Shown: positions 11,524-20,606 of the stretch, one piece after another
Layout of the letters: every line of letters begins with the position of its first letter
Position numbering within the stretch: position 1 is the first letter of the stretch
Assembly: GCF_013407955.1 (NCBI RefSeq)
Contig: NZ_JACCBU010000001.1
Coordinates: forward strand, 1,116,001-1,180,000
Source: Microlunatus parietis
Lineage (GTDB): Bacteria; Actinomycetota; Actinomycetes; Propionibacteriales; Propionibacteriaceae
Direction: 5' to 3'
DNA: 64,000 nucleotides
The notes under the pieces: generated by a model
Databases searched by the model: none
Told to the model about the DNA's origin: nothing
What the model saw: only the letters and a program-made list of their open reading frames with translations
Translations under genes and position numbers: made by a program

Positions 11524-12440
11524 CGAACGGCCTCCGTCCCCGGCCGGGCCCGCAGCCGGGCGGCCGCCCGTTCGAACTGCTTGATCAACTTCCGGTTGGC
11601 CGCGCCGAGCCGCGGGTTGGACACCTCGTCGATGCCGAAGTTCACCAGGGCGGTCGCGGTGCCGAGCACGGCGATGCACAGGCCCGGCGGGACGAACCAC
11701 CACCAGACCCCGTTCAAGATCGCCGACTGCTGCTGCGCCTCGGAGATCATGGTGCCCCAGGACACCGACGTCGTCGTCCCGATGCCGAGGAACGCCAGCC
11801 CCGCCTCGGCGAAGACCCCGGCGACCACGGCGCGCAGGAACATCGCCGAGATGATCCCGGTCAGGTGCGGCAGCACCTCGGCGAAGACCAGCCTGGACTT
11901 CGACTCGCCGATCATGAGCATCGCGACCGCGAAGTCCCGGTTCCGCAGTGACAGCGTCTGGGCCCGCAGGTAGCGGGCGCCACCGGGCCACTCGAACGCG
12001 GCGATCAAGATCGCGATCACCCACCAGTCGGCGCCCTGGATGTAGCCGGCGACGATCAGCATCAGGGCGAAGCTGGGCAGGGTCAGGAACAGGTTGGTGA
12101 AGACGGTGAGCACCCGGTCCAGCCGCCCGCCGAGGAAACCGCTCGGCACCCCGATCACCACCGCGAGCGCGGTGGCGAGCAGGCCGGAGGTGATCCCGAC
12201 GAACACCGAACCCTGGGCACCGATGATCACCTGCACCAGCACGTCGGCGCCCTGGATCGTCGTACCCAAAGGGTGTCCGGGGGCGCCCGGCGGCGAACCG
12301 AGGTGGTCGTAGTCGATCGCGCGGGGGTTGGTGTGCAGCACCCGGTCGACGACGAGCGGGCCGAAGATCGCGACCAGCAGGAACAGGCCGAACACGGCCA
12401 GCCCCACCTTGGCCTTGGTGTTGCGCAGCACCGCCCTCAT
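11520..12440 (-). CDS. ABC transporter permease, OppC/DppC type
   Basis: The 306-aa permease has an N-terminal membrane segment (residues about 13-33) and the OppC pattern HPLGTTIQGADVL, followed by about five more segments. The coupling motif region, LSLRNRDFAVAMLMIGES, contacts the ATPase. It forms the membrane channel with the OppB-like subunit. The ATG at 12440 overlaps the upstream stop by ATGA. The C-terminus is extended by about 25 basic residues (ANRKLIKQFERAAARLRARP), of unknown significance. Confidence 0.93.
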   Translation of the reverse strand: MRAVLRNTKAKVGLAVFGLFLLVAIFGPLVVDRVLHTNPRAIDYDHLGSPPGAPGHPLGTTIQGADVLVQVIIGAQGSVFVGITSGLLATALAVVIGVPSGFLGGRLDRVLTVFTNLFLTLPSFALMLIVAGYIQGADWWVIAILIAAFEWPGGARYLRAQTLSLRNRDFAVAMLMIGESKSRLVFAEVLPHLTGIISAMFLRAVVAGVFAEAGLAFLGIGTTTSVSWGTMISEAQQQSAILNGVWWWFVPPGLCIAVLGTATALVNFGIDEVSNPRLGAANRKLIKQFERAAARLRARPGTEAVR

Positions 12441-13603
12441 CGGCTGGCCGCCTCTCTGGTCCGCGGATCGAGCAGTACGTAGATCGAGTCGGCGATCAGG
12501 TTGGCCAGCAGCACCGTGATCGTGATCATGAGGAAGATCGTCTGCATCACCGGGAAGTCCTGGTTCAGCGTCGCCACATAGAGCAGGTGGCCCATGCCCG
12601 GATAGGTGAAGACGACCTCGGTCAGCAGCACGCCGCCGATCACGCCGCCGATCGCAAGGGCCAGCCCGGTGACGTTGGGCAGCAGCGCGTTGCGGGCCGC
12701 GTACATCAAGATCACCCGGCGGGTGGACAGGCCCTTGGCCTGGGCCAGCAGCACGTAGTCCTCGCTGACCGTGGTGACCATGACGTTGCGCATCGTGAAG
12801 AGCCAGCCGTTGAACCCAATGAAGATCAACGTCGCCGCCGGAAGCGCACCGTACTGGAGCACGCTGAGCAGGAACCAGACATTGTTGATCTGGTACGGGA
12901 CGTTGGGGTCGTAGCCGCCGGCGATCGGGAACCAGCCGAGCTGGAACGCGAACACCCACAGCGCCAGCAGGGACAGCCAGAACGTCGGGATCGCGTGCAG
13001 GAATGTTGTCGCGGGCGTGAACAGGGCGTCGAACCGGCCGCCCGGCTTCCAGCCGAGGTAGGCGCCGATCGCGGTCCCGATCACCCAGGCGAGCACGGTG
13101 GTGACGCCGACCAGGAGCACCGTCCAGGGCAGCGCCTGGCCGACCAGCTGCGCGACCGGGACCGGATAGTTGACCACCGAGACGCCGAAGTCGAACCGGC
13201 CCAGGCTGACCCAGTAGTCGAGGTAGCGCTGGAACAGGTTCTCGGTCGGGTCGCCGAACATCCGGCGCACCGCGGCGATCGTCTCCGGCGACGGCGGCTG
13301 CCCGGTCTGCTGCTGGATCGAGCGCAGCAGCGAGTCGGCCGGATCGTTGGGCATGAACCGCGGAATGACGAAGTTGAGCGTGACCGCCGCCCAGAACGTG
13401 AACAGGTAGAAGCCGAAGCGCCGGGCGAGGAACCGGAGCCGGCCGGCGGCGGTCCGGACCGGGCGTCCGGACGCCCCGGGACGGCCGGGCGATCCGGCGC
13501 CGCCGGCCGGAGCCGAGCGGTCGGACCGAGTCCGGCGTTGGGTGGGAGTCCCCGCGGCAGCACGCTCGGACGCGTCCCCGGGAACGTTCACGGCTTCGTG
13601 CAC
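12437..13603 (-). CDS. ABC transporter permease, OppB/DppB type (first gene of operon)
   Basis: The 388-aa permease begins with a disordered Arg/Pro/Ala-rich segment of about 60 residues. Then come the OppB membrane domain, FYLFTFWAAVTLNFVIPRFM, and the coupling loop EDYVLLAQAKGLSTRRVI. It is the first gene of the five-gene importer operon. The GTG at 13603 lies 6 nt after a good -10 box, consistent with a leaderless message. A GTG at 13591 is an alternative start. The long cytosolic N-terminal tail is unusual for OppB but frequent in actinobacterial relatives. Confidence 0.92.
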   Translation of the reverse strand: MHEAVNVPGDASERAAAGTPTQRRTRSDRSAPAGGAGSPGRPGASGRPVRTAAGRLRFLARRFGFYLFTFWAAVTLNFVIPRFMPNDPADSLLRSIQQQTGQPPSPETIAAVRRMFGDPTENLFQRYLDYWVSLGRFDFGVSVVNYPVPVAQLVGQALPWTVLLVGVTTVLAWVIGTAIGAYLGWKPGGRFDALFTPATTFLHAIPTFWLSLLALWVFAFQLGWFPIAGGYDPNVPYQINNVWFLLSVLQYGALPAATLIFIGFNGWLFTMRNVMVTTVSEDYVLLAQAKGLSTRRVILMYAARNALLPNVTGLALAIGGVIGGVLLTEVVFTYPGMGHLLYVATLNQDFPVMQTIFLMITITVLLANLIADSIYVLLDPRTREAASR

Positions 13604-13609
13604 CCGGCC

Positions 13610-13638
13610 ACCGTAAGTGATCGAACCTGTGTGGTCAA
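13610..13638 (-). promoter_or_regulatory. Promoter of the peptide/oligosaccharide importer operon
   Basis: Read on the minus strand, TTGACC (13638-13633) and TACGGT (13615-13610) are separated by exactly 17 bp, a good sigma-70-type match. Transcription would begin at or next to the GTG start at 13603, so the mRNA is probably leaderless. An interrupted repeat GTGGT...ACCAC with a 10-nt spacer overlaps the -35 box and could be an operator. Confidence 0.65.
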
Positions 13639-13804
13639 TGCTTTAACCACTCATGAAACGTCACAGATACCTGCGGGGGTGCGCGCAGGGGAAACTTGAG
13701 TCGGACCAGGCGTCGACTGGACGAAAAAGACACCGACCCAGGCCCGGCAGCTGCCCTAGGGGTCCGCGCCGTGGGTTGGGTGGAGCGAAGCCGGGAGGCC
13801 GGGC

Positions 13805-16249
13805 TCACCAGCTGCTGGCGCTGGTGCCGCCGCCTCCGCTGCCGCCGCTGGAGCTGCTCGAGAAGCCGGACGAGCTGCCGGATCCACCGAAACTGCTGCT
13901 GCCGCCGCCGGACCCGCCAGACCCGCCGGACCCGGTGAAGGCGCTCGGGGCGATCGACCGGGAGAGACCGCGCAGCTCGTAGCCCAGGCTGCTGAGGGAC
14001 TGGGACCCGACCAGGAAGTCGACCGCCGGCGGCTGGATCCGGCCCGCGGCGGCGAGTTCTCGGCAGGCGGCGGTCCAGCGTTCGACCTCGTCGAACAGCA
14101 CGGCCCAGGGCAGCTGACGGCGGTACACGTCCACGTCGGCGTGGAAGTTGAGTTCGTGCGACTCGGCGGTGCGCAAGTATTCCCGGAAGCCGGCCGCCTG
14201 GTCGGCCAGAGCTGAGCCCTTGGCCGTCAGGACCAGGGGCGAGTGGCGCCAGGCGCGGAGGCCGATCCCGACCCAGAGCAGCGCACCGCCACCGAAGCCG
14301 ACGGCCAGCCACACCCAGGAGCCGGTGGCGATCGTCACGATCGTGCCGATCACGGCCAGCAGGACCGACCCGAGCAGCCGGATCACCGTGGTCAGGCCGA
14401 ACACCGGAGGTTTCCGGAGCAGGTCCGGCCGATGCGACCGGGACCGGAGCAGCCCGTCCAGGCGTTGCTTGGCCGCATTCGAGAGCTGCCCGTCCTTGCC
14501 GTACCTCTCGATGGTGGCCACCAACGACCGCTCGAAGTCCGACGTGGCCTTCTCGGCGTCCTCCGGCCAGACGGCCAGCGGTTTGGACCGGAGGCGTACG
14601 GCACCGGTGACCGCCAGGTTGGTCAAGGTCGCGGCCAGGTGCAGCGGCTTGGGTCCGCGGTCGAGCACCAGTCCGATCTCGGTGAGGGTCGCGTCCGGCG
14701 GCTCGAACCGGACCGGCACGACGCCCCGCAGCGGAGCCGTCCCGACCTGCTCGTTGGACCCGATCACCCCCGGGGGCACGTTCTGGTAGCGCTGGTCCCG
14801 GGCCGCTCCGACCCGGATCAGGGCCAGCAGCCAGCCCAGAACCGGGAAGATGATCACCGAGCCCACCGCGACGCCGGTCGCGGCCAGGCCGCGCGCCAAG
14901 GTGCTGTCGTCGGTGAGCGGCTCCAGCACGCCGACGCTGTCCGCCGGGATCTCGATCATGATCCAGTGCTGCGGGCCGCCGAGGTCCGTCGCGGTCCGCT
15001 GGAACGTCACGGTGTCGCCGGCGGTGGCCAGCTCGTCGTCATGGGGACACCACCGGTCCGGCTCGTCGAGGTACTCCTGGAAGGCACAGCCGACCGAGCT
15101 CACCTCGGCCGGCAGCTTCCAGGTACGGCGCTCGCGGACCGGGATCTCGTACCGGCGGGTGTCGAAGGTGCTGATCGGCCAGCGGAACGCCGCCGGACCG
15201 GAGCCGTCCGCCAGCAGGGCGCCGGCCACGCGGTAGCGCGCAACCAGGTCCACGGGCTTCGTCGTGACCGGAAGGTCGGCCGCGATCAGGGCGCGCTGCC
15301 GGTCGCCGCCCTCGGCCTGGACCGTCCGGGTCGTCCGCACCGGCGTCCCGTTGGAAAGGGTCAGCCGGAAGTCGGAGACCGTGAGGAGCTGGTCGCGGTT
15401 CCAGGTGAGACTCCGCCGCTCCGGGATCTCCCAGCTGATCTCGGAATCACGGCGGCTCGGCTGGACCCGGAGCCGTTCCTCGACCAGTGCGCTGCCGTCG
15501 GCCCCGACGGTGATCGTGGCGTCCGTCGCGAGCAGCGCCGGGTTCCTCAGGTCCCGGTCCCGCAGACGGGGCTTGGCGTTCTTGACCGAACCGGCTTCGA
15601 ACTCGGTCACCGCGGTGATCGGCTGTGAGGCGGCAACCTGCTGCCCGCGCAGGGTCGCCCGGTGGCCGGCCACCTCGCTGGCGCATTCCGTACGGCCCTG
15701 GAGACAGCGGGCGCGCGGGACGTCCGCGGGCCCGGTGACGGTGATCGTGAACGCGTCGATGGCCGGGAAGTCTCGGCTGGTGACGTCCCAGTGCAGTTGG
15801 GGTTTGCCGTCGAAGGTCCGCAGCGCGCCGGCGAGGGTGTAGCTGACCTCGTAGGTCGCCCGGCTCACGTTCAGCGTGGTGTCGGGGTCACCGATCCGCA
15901 GCTCACGCGTTCCCGAGTACTCGTTGTCGCGGGCGTCCACGTCGGTGGGTACGCCGGTCGGGCTGGTCACGGCCAGGTCGCGGATCTCGTAGACGGCCTC
16001 CTTGAGCGGGTCGTCGTCCCAGGGTTCCGCCGTCACCAGCGTGAGCTTGATCCCGTGCGAGCCGGTCTTGCCGAAGTCCCAGTCCAGCCGGTACCTGACG
16101 TCGACGGTGCCGTTGGCCTGCACGTCATAGGTCACGTCCAAGCTGCGAACCACGTCCGCGTCCTCGGCCCGGGCCGGCATCGCGGTCGCCGCGAGCAGCC
16201 AGAGCGCGACCGCCAGCACGGCGGCGAGGGTTCGCGGGACGCGTCGCAC
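13805..16249 (-). CDS. DUF2207-family predicted membrane protein
   Basis: This 814-aa protein has a signal peptide ending MPARAEDA (about residue 27). A long extracytoplasmic DUF2207 region follows, with repeated beta-rich DVQANGTVDVRYRLDWDFG-type segments. A membrane segment near residue 450, a cytosolic part, two adjacent membrane segments near 625-665 and a Gly/Ser-rich tail (GGSGGGSSSFGG...) complete it. The family function is unknown. The GTG start at 16249 lies 7 nt after TACCCT (-10-like), again suggesting a leaderless message. It stands alone between the importer operon and the glycosylase gene. Confidence 0.88.
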   Translation of the reverse strand: MRRVPRTLAAVLAVALWLLAATAMPARAEDADVVRSLDVTYDVQANGTVDVRYRLDWDFGKTGSHGIKLTLVTAEPWDDDPLKEAVYEIRDLAVTSPTGVPTDVDARDNEYSGTRELRIGDPDTTLNVSRATYEVSYTLAGALRTFDGKPQLHWDVTSRDFPAIDAFTITVTGPADVPRARCLQGRTECASEVAGHRATLRGQQVAASQPITAVTEFEAGSVKNAKPRLRDRDLRNPALLATDATITVGADGSALVEERLRVQPSRRDSEISWEIPERRSLTWNRDQLLTVSDFRLTLSNGTPVRTTRTVQAEGGDRQRALIAADLPVTTKPVDLVARYRVAGALLADGSGPAAFRWPISTFDTRRYEIPVRERRTWKLPAEVSSVGCAFQEYLDEPDRWCPHDDELATAGDTVTFQRTATDLGGPQHWIMIEIPADSVGVLEPLTDDSTLARGLAATGVAVGSVIIFPVLGWLLALIRVGAARDQRYQNVPPGVIGSNEQVGTAPLRGVVPVRFEPPDATLTEIGLVLDRGPKPLHLAATLTNLAVTGAVRLRSKPLAVWPEDAEKATSDFERSLVATIERYGKDGQLSNAAKQRLDGLLRSRSHRPDLLRKPPVFGLTTVIRLLGSVLLAVIGTIVTIATGSWVWLAVGFGGGALLWVGIGLRAWRHSPLVLTAKGSALADQAAGFREYLRTAESHELNFHADVDVYRRQLPWAVLFDEVERWTAACRELAAAGRIQPPAVDFLVGSQSLSSLGYELRGLSRSIAPSAFTGSGGSGGSGGGSSSFGGSGSSSGFSSSSSGGSGGGGTSASSW

Positions 16250-16256
16250 CGGCGTA

Positions 16257-16262
16257 AGGGTA
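16257..16262 (-). promoter_or_regulatory. -10 element for the DUF2207 gene (leaderless type)
   Basis: On the minus strand TACCCT ends 7 nt before the GTG start at 16249. This spacing places the transcription start at the start codon. No clear -35 is seen. Confidence 0.4.
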
Positions 16263-16294
16263 GCGGCGAGCCGGGCCTTCGCCGCGGGCCGTAG

Positions 16295-17542
16295 TCAGGC
16301 GGCTCGCTGCACGGCGCCGGCGAGCGGTTCGGCCAGGTCGCCCTTCCCGGCCACGGCGACGGTGGACAGGCCGAGCCAGTCGGCGAGGGTACGCAGCTCG
16401 GCGGCCAGTTCGACGGCGACCTCGGTCGGGTCCTCCCCCGGCTCCAGCCAGGCGGAGTTGACCCGGAGCCGGTCGGCGGCCCGGTCCGCCTTGAGGTCCA
16501 CCCGGCCGGCGAAGCGTTCCCCGAGCAGGAACGGGTAGACGTAGTAGCCGTACTGCCGCTTGGGTTCCGGGACGTAGATCTCGATCCGGTAGAAGAAGTC
16601 GAACAGCCGTTCCAGCCGGGCCCGCTCGAAGATCATCGAGTCGAACGGGCTGAGCAGCGCCCGGGCCTCGACCCGGCGCGGCACCCGGGCTTCGTGCCAC
16701 AGGTAGTGCAGCTTGGCGTCGTTCCCTGAGCCTGTCGCAGGGCCCTCGATCCGGACCGGCAGCAGCTCGCCCGCCTCGACGAGTTCGGCGACGGCCCGCC
16801 TGGTCATCACGGCGTTGGTCCGGAAGTAGTCACGCAGGCAGAACTCGGTGGCGACGCCGAGCGCGGTGGCGGCGTGCCGGACCAGCTCCCGTACCGAATC
16901 CTCCGGGGACGGGTCCGGCACCGCGAGCGCCGTCGCCGGGAACACCCGCTCGGGCAGGTCGTAGACCCGCTCGAACTGACCGTTGCGCCGCGCCGACGTC
17001 ACCTCACCGCAGTAGAACAGCCACTCCAGCACGGTCTTGACCGTCGACCAGTTCCAGCCCCAGTTGGTCTTGCTGCGATCCTCCGCGTACTCGATCTCGC
17101 GGGCGGTCAGCGGGCCGCGGTCGGCGACCTGGTCGCGGACCCAGTCGACCAGGTTGGGGTTCTCCTGGGCCGCGCGCTCGACGGAGCGCCAGACGTCGCG
17201 GAAGCCGTCCCGCATCCGGAACCGCAGCTGGGGCTGCAGCCGGATGTCGATCAGGCTCGCGGCGTGACCCCAGTATTCGTACAGCCGGCGCGGCGCGCGG
17301 TGCGATGCGCGGTCCAGCAGAGCCGTGTCGTAGGGCCCGAGCCGGGAGTACAGCGGCAGGTAGTGCGCCCGGCGGACCACGTTGATCGAGTCGATCTGGA
17401 ACTGGCCGAGCCGGGAGATCACCGACTGGACGTCACGCATCCCGACCGCGCGCTCCGGGCGTGGGGTGCCGAAACCCTGGGCGGCGAGAGCGACCCGCCT
17501 CGCCTGCGCGCGGCTCAGCCGCTCTCGCTGTCGTACCTGCAC
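16295..17542 (-). CDS. YcaQ/AlkX-like winged-helix DNA glycosylase family protein
   Basis: This 415-aa protein belongs to the HTH_42 (YcaQ/AlkX/AlkZ) superfamily, whose studied members excise alkylated bases and unhook interstrand crosslinks. The catalytic Q-hydrophobic-D motif of the YcaQ branch is visible as QID at residues 49-51, followed by INVVRRAHYLPLYSRLG. Other landmarks are LYEYWGHAASL and LLSPFDSMIFERARLERLFDF. It may repair self-made or environmental crosslinkers, or perform general alkylation repair. A 19-bp CCCTGAG...AGGG mini-repeat lies in frame near codon 270 (encoding GPATGSGND) and looks like an insertion. The start is a GTG at 17542. Confidence 0.85.
   Translation of the reverse strand: MQVRQRERLSRAQARRVALAAQGFGTPRPERAVGMRDVQSVISRLGQFQIDSINVVRRAHYLPLYSRLGPYDTALLDRASHRAPRRLYEYWGHAASLIDIRLQPQLRFRMRDGFRDVWRSVERAAQENPNLVDWVRDQVADRGPLTAREIEYAEDRSKTNWGWNWSTVKTVLEWLFYCGEVTSARRNGQFERVYDLPERVFPATALAVPDPSPEDSVRELVRHAATALGVATEFCLRDYFRTNAVMTRRAVAELVEAGELLPVRIEGPATGSGNDAKLHYLWHEARVPRRVEARALLSPFDSMIFERARLERLFDFFYRIEIYVPEPKRQYGYYVYPFLLGERFAGRVDLKADRAADRLRVNSAWLEPGEDPTEVAVELAAELRTLADWLGLSTVAVAGKGDLAEPLAGAVQRAA
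16724..16742. repeat. CCCTGAGC-TGTCGAAGGG mini-repeat inside glycosylase gene
   Basis: This is one of six copies of a 19-bp partial palindrome in the window, here with one change (CGCAGGG). It lies in frame inside the YcaQ-like gene, in a loop-like segment. Confidence 0.7.
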
Positions 17543-17592
17543 GCGGCGAGGCTATCGCCCGCCACCGACAGTCCCGGCTCGCGACCTTCAGG

Positions 17593-18267
17593 TCAGACGA
17601 GCACCGACGATCCGGTACGGGTGCTGCCGTTGACCTGGTCGGCGTCCTGGGCGCCGTGATCGAGCCTGATCACGCCGTAGTCGTAGGCACGGCGCCGGTA
17701 GACGACGCTCGGCACCCCGCGTTCGGCGTCGACGAACAGGAAGAAGTCGTGACCGATCAACTCCATCGCCTCCAGGGCCTGGTCCAGCGACATCGGCGGG
17801 TCGTTGTGGACCTTCTCCCGCACCACCAGCGGACCGTCGCCGCGCACCTCCATGCCGGCGATCGTCCGTACCTCGGAGTCCTCGACCTCGACCACCTGGT
17901 GGCCGTTCCGTTCGGGCATCCGGGCCGCCGCGTCGTGCAGCGACTTCGGGGTACGGGTCCCGCGGTGCACCCGCTTGCGGTCGGCCAGCCGGCGCAACTG
18001 CGCCATCAGCTTGTCCAGCGCCAGGTCGAACGCGGCTCGCTTGTCCTCCGCCGCGGACTCGGCCCGGATCACCTTGCCCTTGCCGCGGACGGTGATCTCG
18101 ACCCGACTGGCCTGGTCGTGCTGCCGCGGGTTCCGTTCCGCGGAGACTTCGACCTCGACGCGGACGAGCCGATCGTTGAGCTTCTCGAGCCGGGCGATCT
18201 TCTCGTTGACGAGCTCCCGGAACCCGTCCGACACCTGGCAGTGCCTCGTGGTCACGACAACATCCAT
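17593..18267 (-). CDS. hpf: Ribosome hibernation-promoting factor, long form
   Basis: The 224-aa long-form HPF has an N-terminal S30AE/RaiA domain (residues about 1-105, DVVVTTRHCQVSDGF...) and a C-terminal dimerisation domain (about 155-212, with LDQALEAMELIGHDFFLFVDA and YRRRAYDYGVIRL). It pairs 70S ribosomes into inactive 100S dimers in stationary phase or stress. The ATG at 18267 has an ideal AACGGAGG ribosome site. The frame is open 17 codons further, but the family N-terminus starts here. In many actinobacteria it lies between comF and secA; here both neighbours are displaced. Confidence 0.96.
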   Translation of the reverse strand: MDVVVTTRHCQVSDGFRELVNEKIARLEKLNDRLVRVEVEVSAERNPRQHDQASRVEITVRGKGKVIRAESAAEDKRAAFDLALDKLMAQLRRLADRKRVHRGTRTPKSLHDAAARMPERNGHQVVEVEDSEVRTIAGMEVRGDGPLVVREKVHNDPPMSLDQALEAMELIGHDFFLFVDAERGVPSVVYRRRAYDYGVIRLDHGAQDADQVNGSTRTGSSVLV

Positions 18268-18480
18268 GTCAACCTCCGTTAGGTGAGCGGCGGTCGGATC
18301 CCCTGGGGCGCGCGCCACCGCAACCGCCGTCGCAAGGGATCCTGGCCCGGGCTGGGCCGTGCTGTGCAGCCGAGCCTCACCCGCAGTCGACCCCCGGAAC
18401 CGTGGTCTCTTGTGGGCTGGTGCACCATAGGTTGACGGTAGTCCGAAGGCGTCCGTATTTCTATGGGCCGGGAGAGAATC

Positions 18481-19284
18481 TCACCGCCGAATTCGGGCGT
18501 TGACGGCCGGTGTCGTCGCCTGCCATCGTCGGGTTCTTTCGTTGTGGTCCAGCAGCGGGCAGGTCAGGCAGTAGCCGTGCTCGGGGTCCTTGAAGTCGAG
18601 ACAGCAGGCACCGCGGACCGCCCAGATGCCGGACTGGTGGTCGCCGTCGTAGCGGGCCAGTTCCGGCCGGGACAGCCGCGGCAGACCGGCCCGGTGGAGC
18701 GCCTCCGCGAACGCCTCGGCCCGGCTCCAGGCCGCCACCCGGTCCCGGCCCAGCTGGCGGGCGAGATTGATCATCGCGAAGCTCGCGGTGTCCACGACGT
18801 AGCTGCACAGGGTGCGCCGGCCGACCCGGGTGGCCCGCCGGATGCCGTCGAGGATCGGCGTGATGATCGGCAGCAGGACCTCGGCTGCTTCGCGGTCGTC
18901 TCCGGTACGGGTTCCGACGAGCAGGGCCGGTTCGGTCGAGGCGGCGGCCCGGCCGACGTGGCGGACCAGCCAGTCCTGCTCGTCGAACAGGGTCGCCGAG
19001 CCGGTCAGGTAGAGGCTCGCCGACGTCGCGAAGATCAACTCCCGGGTCAGTGTGCGGAGCGCGTGTACGGCGTGCGGCCCGGGTGCTGAGTGATCGACTT
19101 CGGTCCGGAGCACCGCCGCCAGGGTGAACCCGTCGGGCTCGGCCGCCGGGTCGAGGTCGAGCTCGATCAGCGGCCGCCAGCCCAGGTCCGGTGCCGGTCT
19201 TCCGGCCAGCAGTTCCGGGAACGGGGCGAAGCGGAGCCCCCGGGTCTGCCGGTGCGCGTCCTCGATCGGCTGGACTGCGGTCAT
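18481..19284 (-). CDS. FhuF-like (2Fe-2S) protein, putative siderophore-iron reductase
   Basis: The 267-aa protein carries the FhuF C-terminal cluster pattern CCx10Cx2C (Cys 227, 228, 239, 242; text CCLDFKDPEHGYCLTC). In FhuF this ligates a 2Fe-2S cluster that reduces ferric siderophores in the cytosol. The rest is helical and poorly conserved, as expected. Its ATG overlaps the stop of the upstream ParB-like gene (ATGA), so the two are translationally coupled, an unusual pairing. A 213-bp gap separates it from hpf downstream. A role in iron release fits the IrtAB-like transporter at the right end, but that link is inference. Confidence 0.75.
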   Translation of the reverse strand: MTAVQPIEDAHRQTRGLRFAPFPELLAGRPAPDLGWRPLIELDLDPAAEPDGFTLAAVLRTEVDHSAPGPHAVHALRTLTRELIFATSASLYLTGSATLFDEQDWLVRHVGRAAASTEPALLVGTRTGDDREAAEVLLPIITPILDGIRRATRVGRRTLCSYVVDTASFAMINLARQLGRDRVAAWSRAEAFAEALHRAGLPRLSRPELARYDGDHQSGIWAVRGACCLDFKDPEHGYCLTCPLLDHNERTRRWQATTPAVNARIRR

Positions 19285-19652
19285 GCCGGTCCGGAGGGCG
19301 AGTCCGTACCGACGATGTAGTCGGGTTCCGGGTCGACCGGGAACCGGACCGCGTTGATCATGGTCCGGCCTGCCAGCCAGGCCTTGGCGATCCGGTGGCC
19401 GCCGTCCATCAGGCGGCCGTCGGCGGACAGGATGACCGGGTAGTCGAGGTCGGCCCGTTGGATCCGGTCGGCGTGCCGGGCGACCTCACGGCAGGTCGCC
19501 GGTCCCCCGTCGAACCAGCAGTCCTGGTCGAACTCGGCGATCGCGTCGATCGGTACCGCGACGACCGGAAGCCCGGCGGCCAGGGCCCACAACCGTTCGG
19601 TCAGGAAGTAGGCCCGGCCGCCGGGTACCTCGCGCGAATGTCGCTCGGGCAT
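19281..19652 (-). CDS. Small ParB-N-like domain protein
   Basis: The 123-aa protein has a C-terminal half resembling the ParB/Srx N-domain: YPVILSADGRLMDGGHRIAK (residues about 71-90) matches the P-I-x-DG-x-x-x-DG-x-HR pattern, where the GHR-type motif binds CTP or ATP in the superfamily. There is no helix-turn-helix, so it is not a plasmid or chromosome partition protein. It may be a nucleotide-dependent enzyme or switch. It starts 15 bp after the FAH-hydrolase stop and overlaps the FhuF-like gene by 4 bp, so it appears to be in the same transcript. Confidence 0.65.
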   Translation of the reverse strand: MPERHSREVPGGRAYFLTERLWALAAGLPVVAVPIDAIAEFDQDCWFDGGPATCREVARHADRIQRADLDYPVILSADGRLMDGGHRIAKAWLAGRTMINAVRFPVDPEPDYIVGTDSPSGPA

Positions 19653-19667
19653 CGCACGGGCCGATGA

Positions 19668-20555
19668 TCAGCGGGTGATGTTGGCGGCGCCGGCGGTGGC
19701 CGGCACATCCGGGGCGGCGATGATCTTCTGCCGCTGCTCGCCGAGCCCGGCGATGGTCAGCCGCATCTCGTCGCCGACGCCGAGGAACGGGAACCGGCCG
19801 GACAGCGCGACGCCCTGCGGAGTGCCGGTGTTGATCACGTCGCCCGGGTCGAGCACCATGAACTGGCTCAGTTCGTAGATCAACTGCGCGACCGGGAAGA
19901 TCATGTCCGCGGTGGTCGAGTCCTGCCGCGGCTCGTCGTTGACCCAGGACTGCAGCCGTACGTCGGTCGGGTCGATCTGGTCGGCCGGGACCAGCGACGG
20001 GCCGAGCGGGTTGAAGGTCTCGCAGCACTTGCCCTTCGACCACTGGCCGCCGGAGACCTCGGCCTGGTAGACCCGCTCGGAGACGTCGTTGCTCACCGCG
20101 TAACCGGCGACGTAGGTGAGCGCCTCCTGCGGCGAGGCGAGGTAGCGGGCCCGGCGGCCGATGATCACCGCGAGCTCGACCTCCCAGTCGGTCTTGGTGC
20201 TGCCCGGCGGCAGGTGTACGTCGTCGAACGGCCCGATCACGCTGTTCGGGTGCTTGAAGAAGATGATCGGCTCGGCGGGCGGCTCGGCGCCGGACTCGGC
20301 GGCGTGGGCCGCGTAGTTCTGGCCGATGCAGATCACCGCGCCGGGGCGAGCGATCGGCGCGCCGTAGCGGAGGTCGGTCACGTCGAGCTCGGACAGCTCA
20401 CCCGCCGCGAGCGCCGTACGAACACCGGCGATCCCGTCACCACCGAGGAAGTTGGCGTCGATGTCGGCGGTCAGCGGGCGAAGATCAAAGGCGCGGCCCT
20501 GGTCGACGACGACCGGGATCTCCTCGCCGGCCGGGCCCCGTCGCTGTAATTCCAT
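19668..20555 (-). CDS. Fumarylacetoacetate hydrolase (FAH) family protein
   Basis: The 295-aa protein has the FAH fold: ICIGQNYAAHAAESG, then metal-binding DWEVELAVIIGRRAR (acidic ligands E and E) and a downstream D in YAVSNDVSER. It ends with GDVINTGTPQGV, typical of 2,4-diketo-3-deoxy-L-fuconate/L-rhamnonate hydrolases. With the adjacent aldo/keto reductase and SDR it would cleave a diketo-deoxy sugar acid to pyruvate plus lactate. The ATG at 20555 was chosen because GAGG lies 6 nt upstream; ATGs 6 and 42 bp further up are possible. Confidence 0.88.
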   Translation of the reverse strand: MELQRRGPAGEEIPVVVDQGRAFDLRPLTADIDANFLGGDGIAGVRTALAAGELSELDVTDLRYGAPIARPGAVICIGQNYAAHAAESGAEPPAEPIIFFKHPNSVIGPFDDVHLPPGSTKTDWEVELAVIIGRRARYLASPQEALTYVAGYAVSNDVSERVYQAEVSGGQWSKGKCCETFNPLGPSLVPADQIDPTDVRLQSWVNDEPRQDSTTADMIFPVAQLIYELSQFMVLDPGDVINTGTPQGVALSGRFPFLGVGDEMRLTIAGLGEQRQKIIAAPDVPATAGAANITR

Positions 20556-20606
20556 GATCATCCTCAACTCTCGGTGGTGTCGAACACTCAAGATCATCCC
20601 GGACGG

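Noticed and set aside
19281..19652. Plasmid partition gene
   Set aside because: The ParB-N-like domain stands alone without an HTH, ParA partner or parS-like site, in a metabolic operon.
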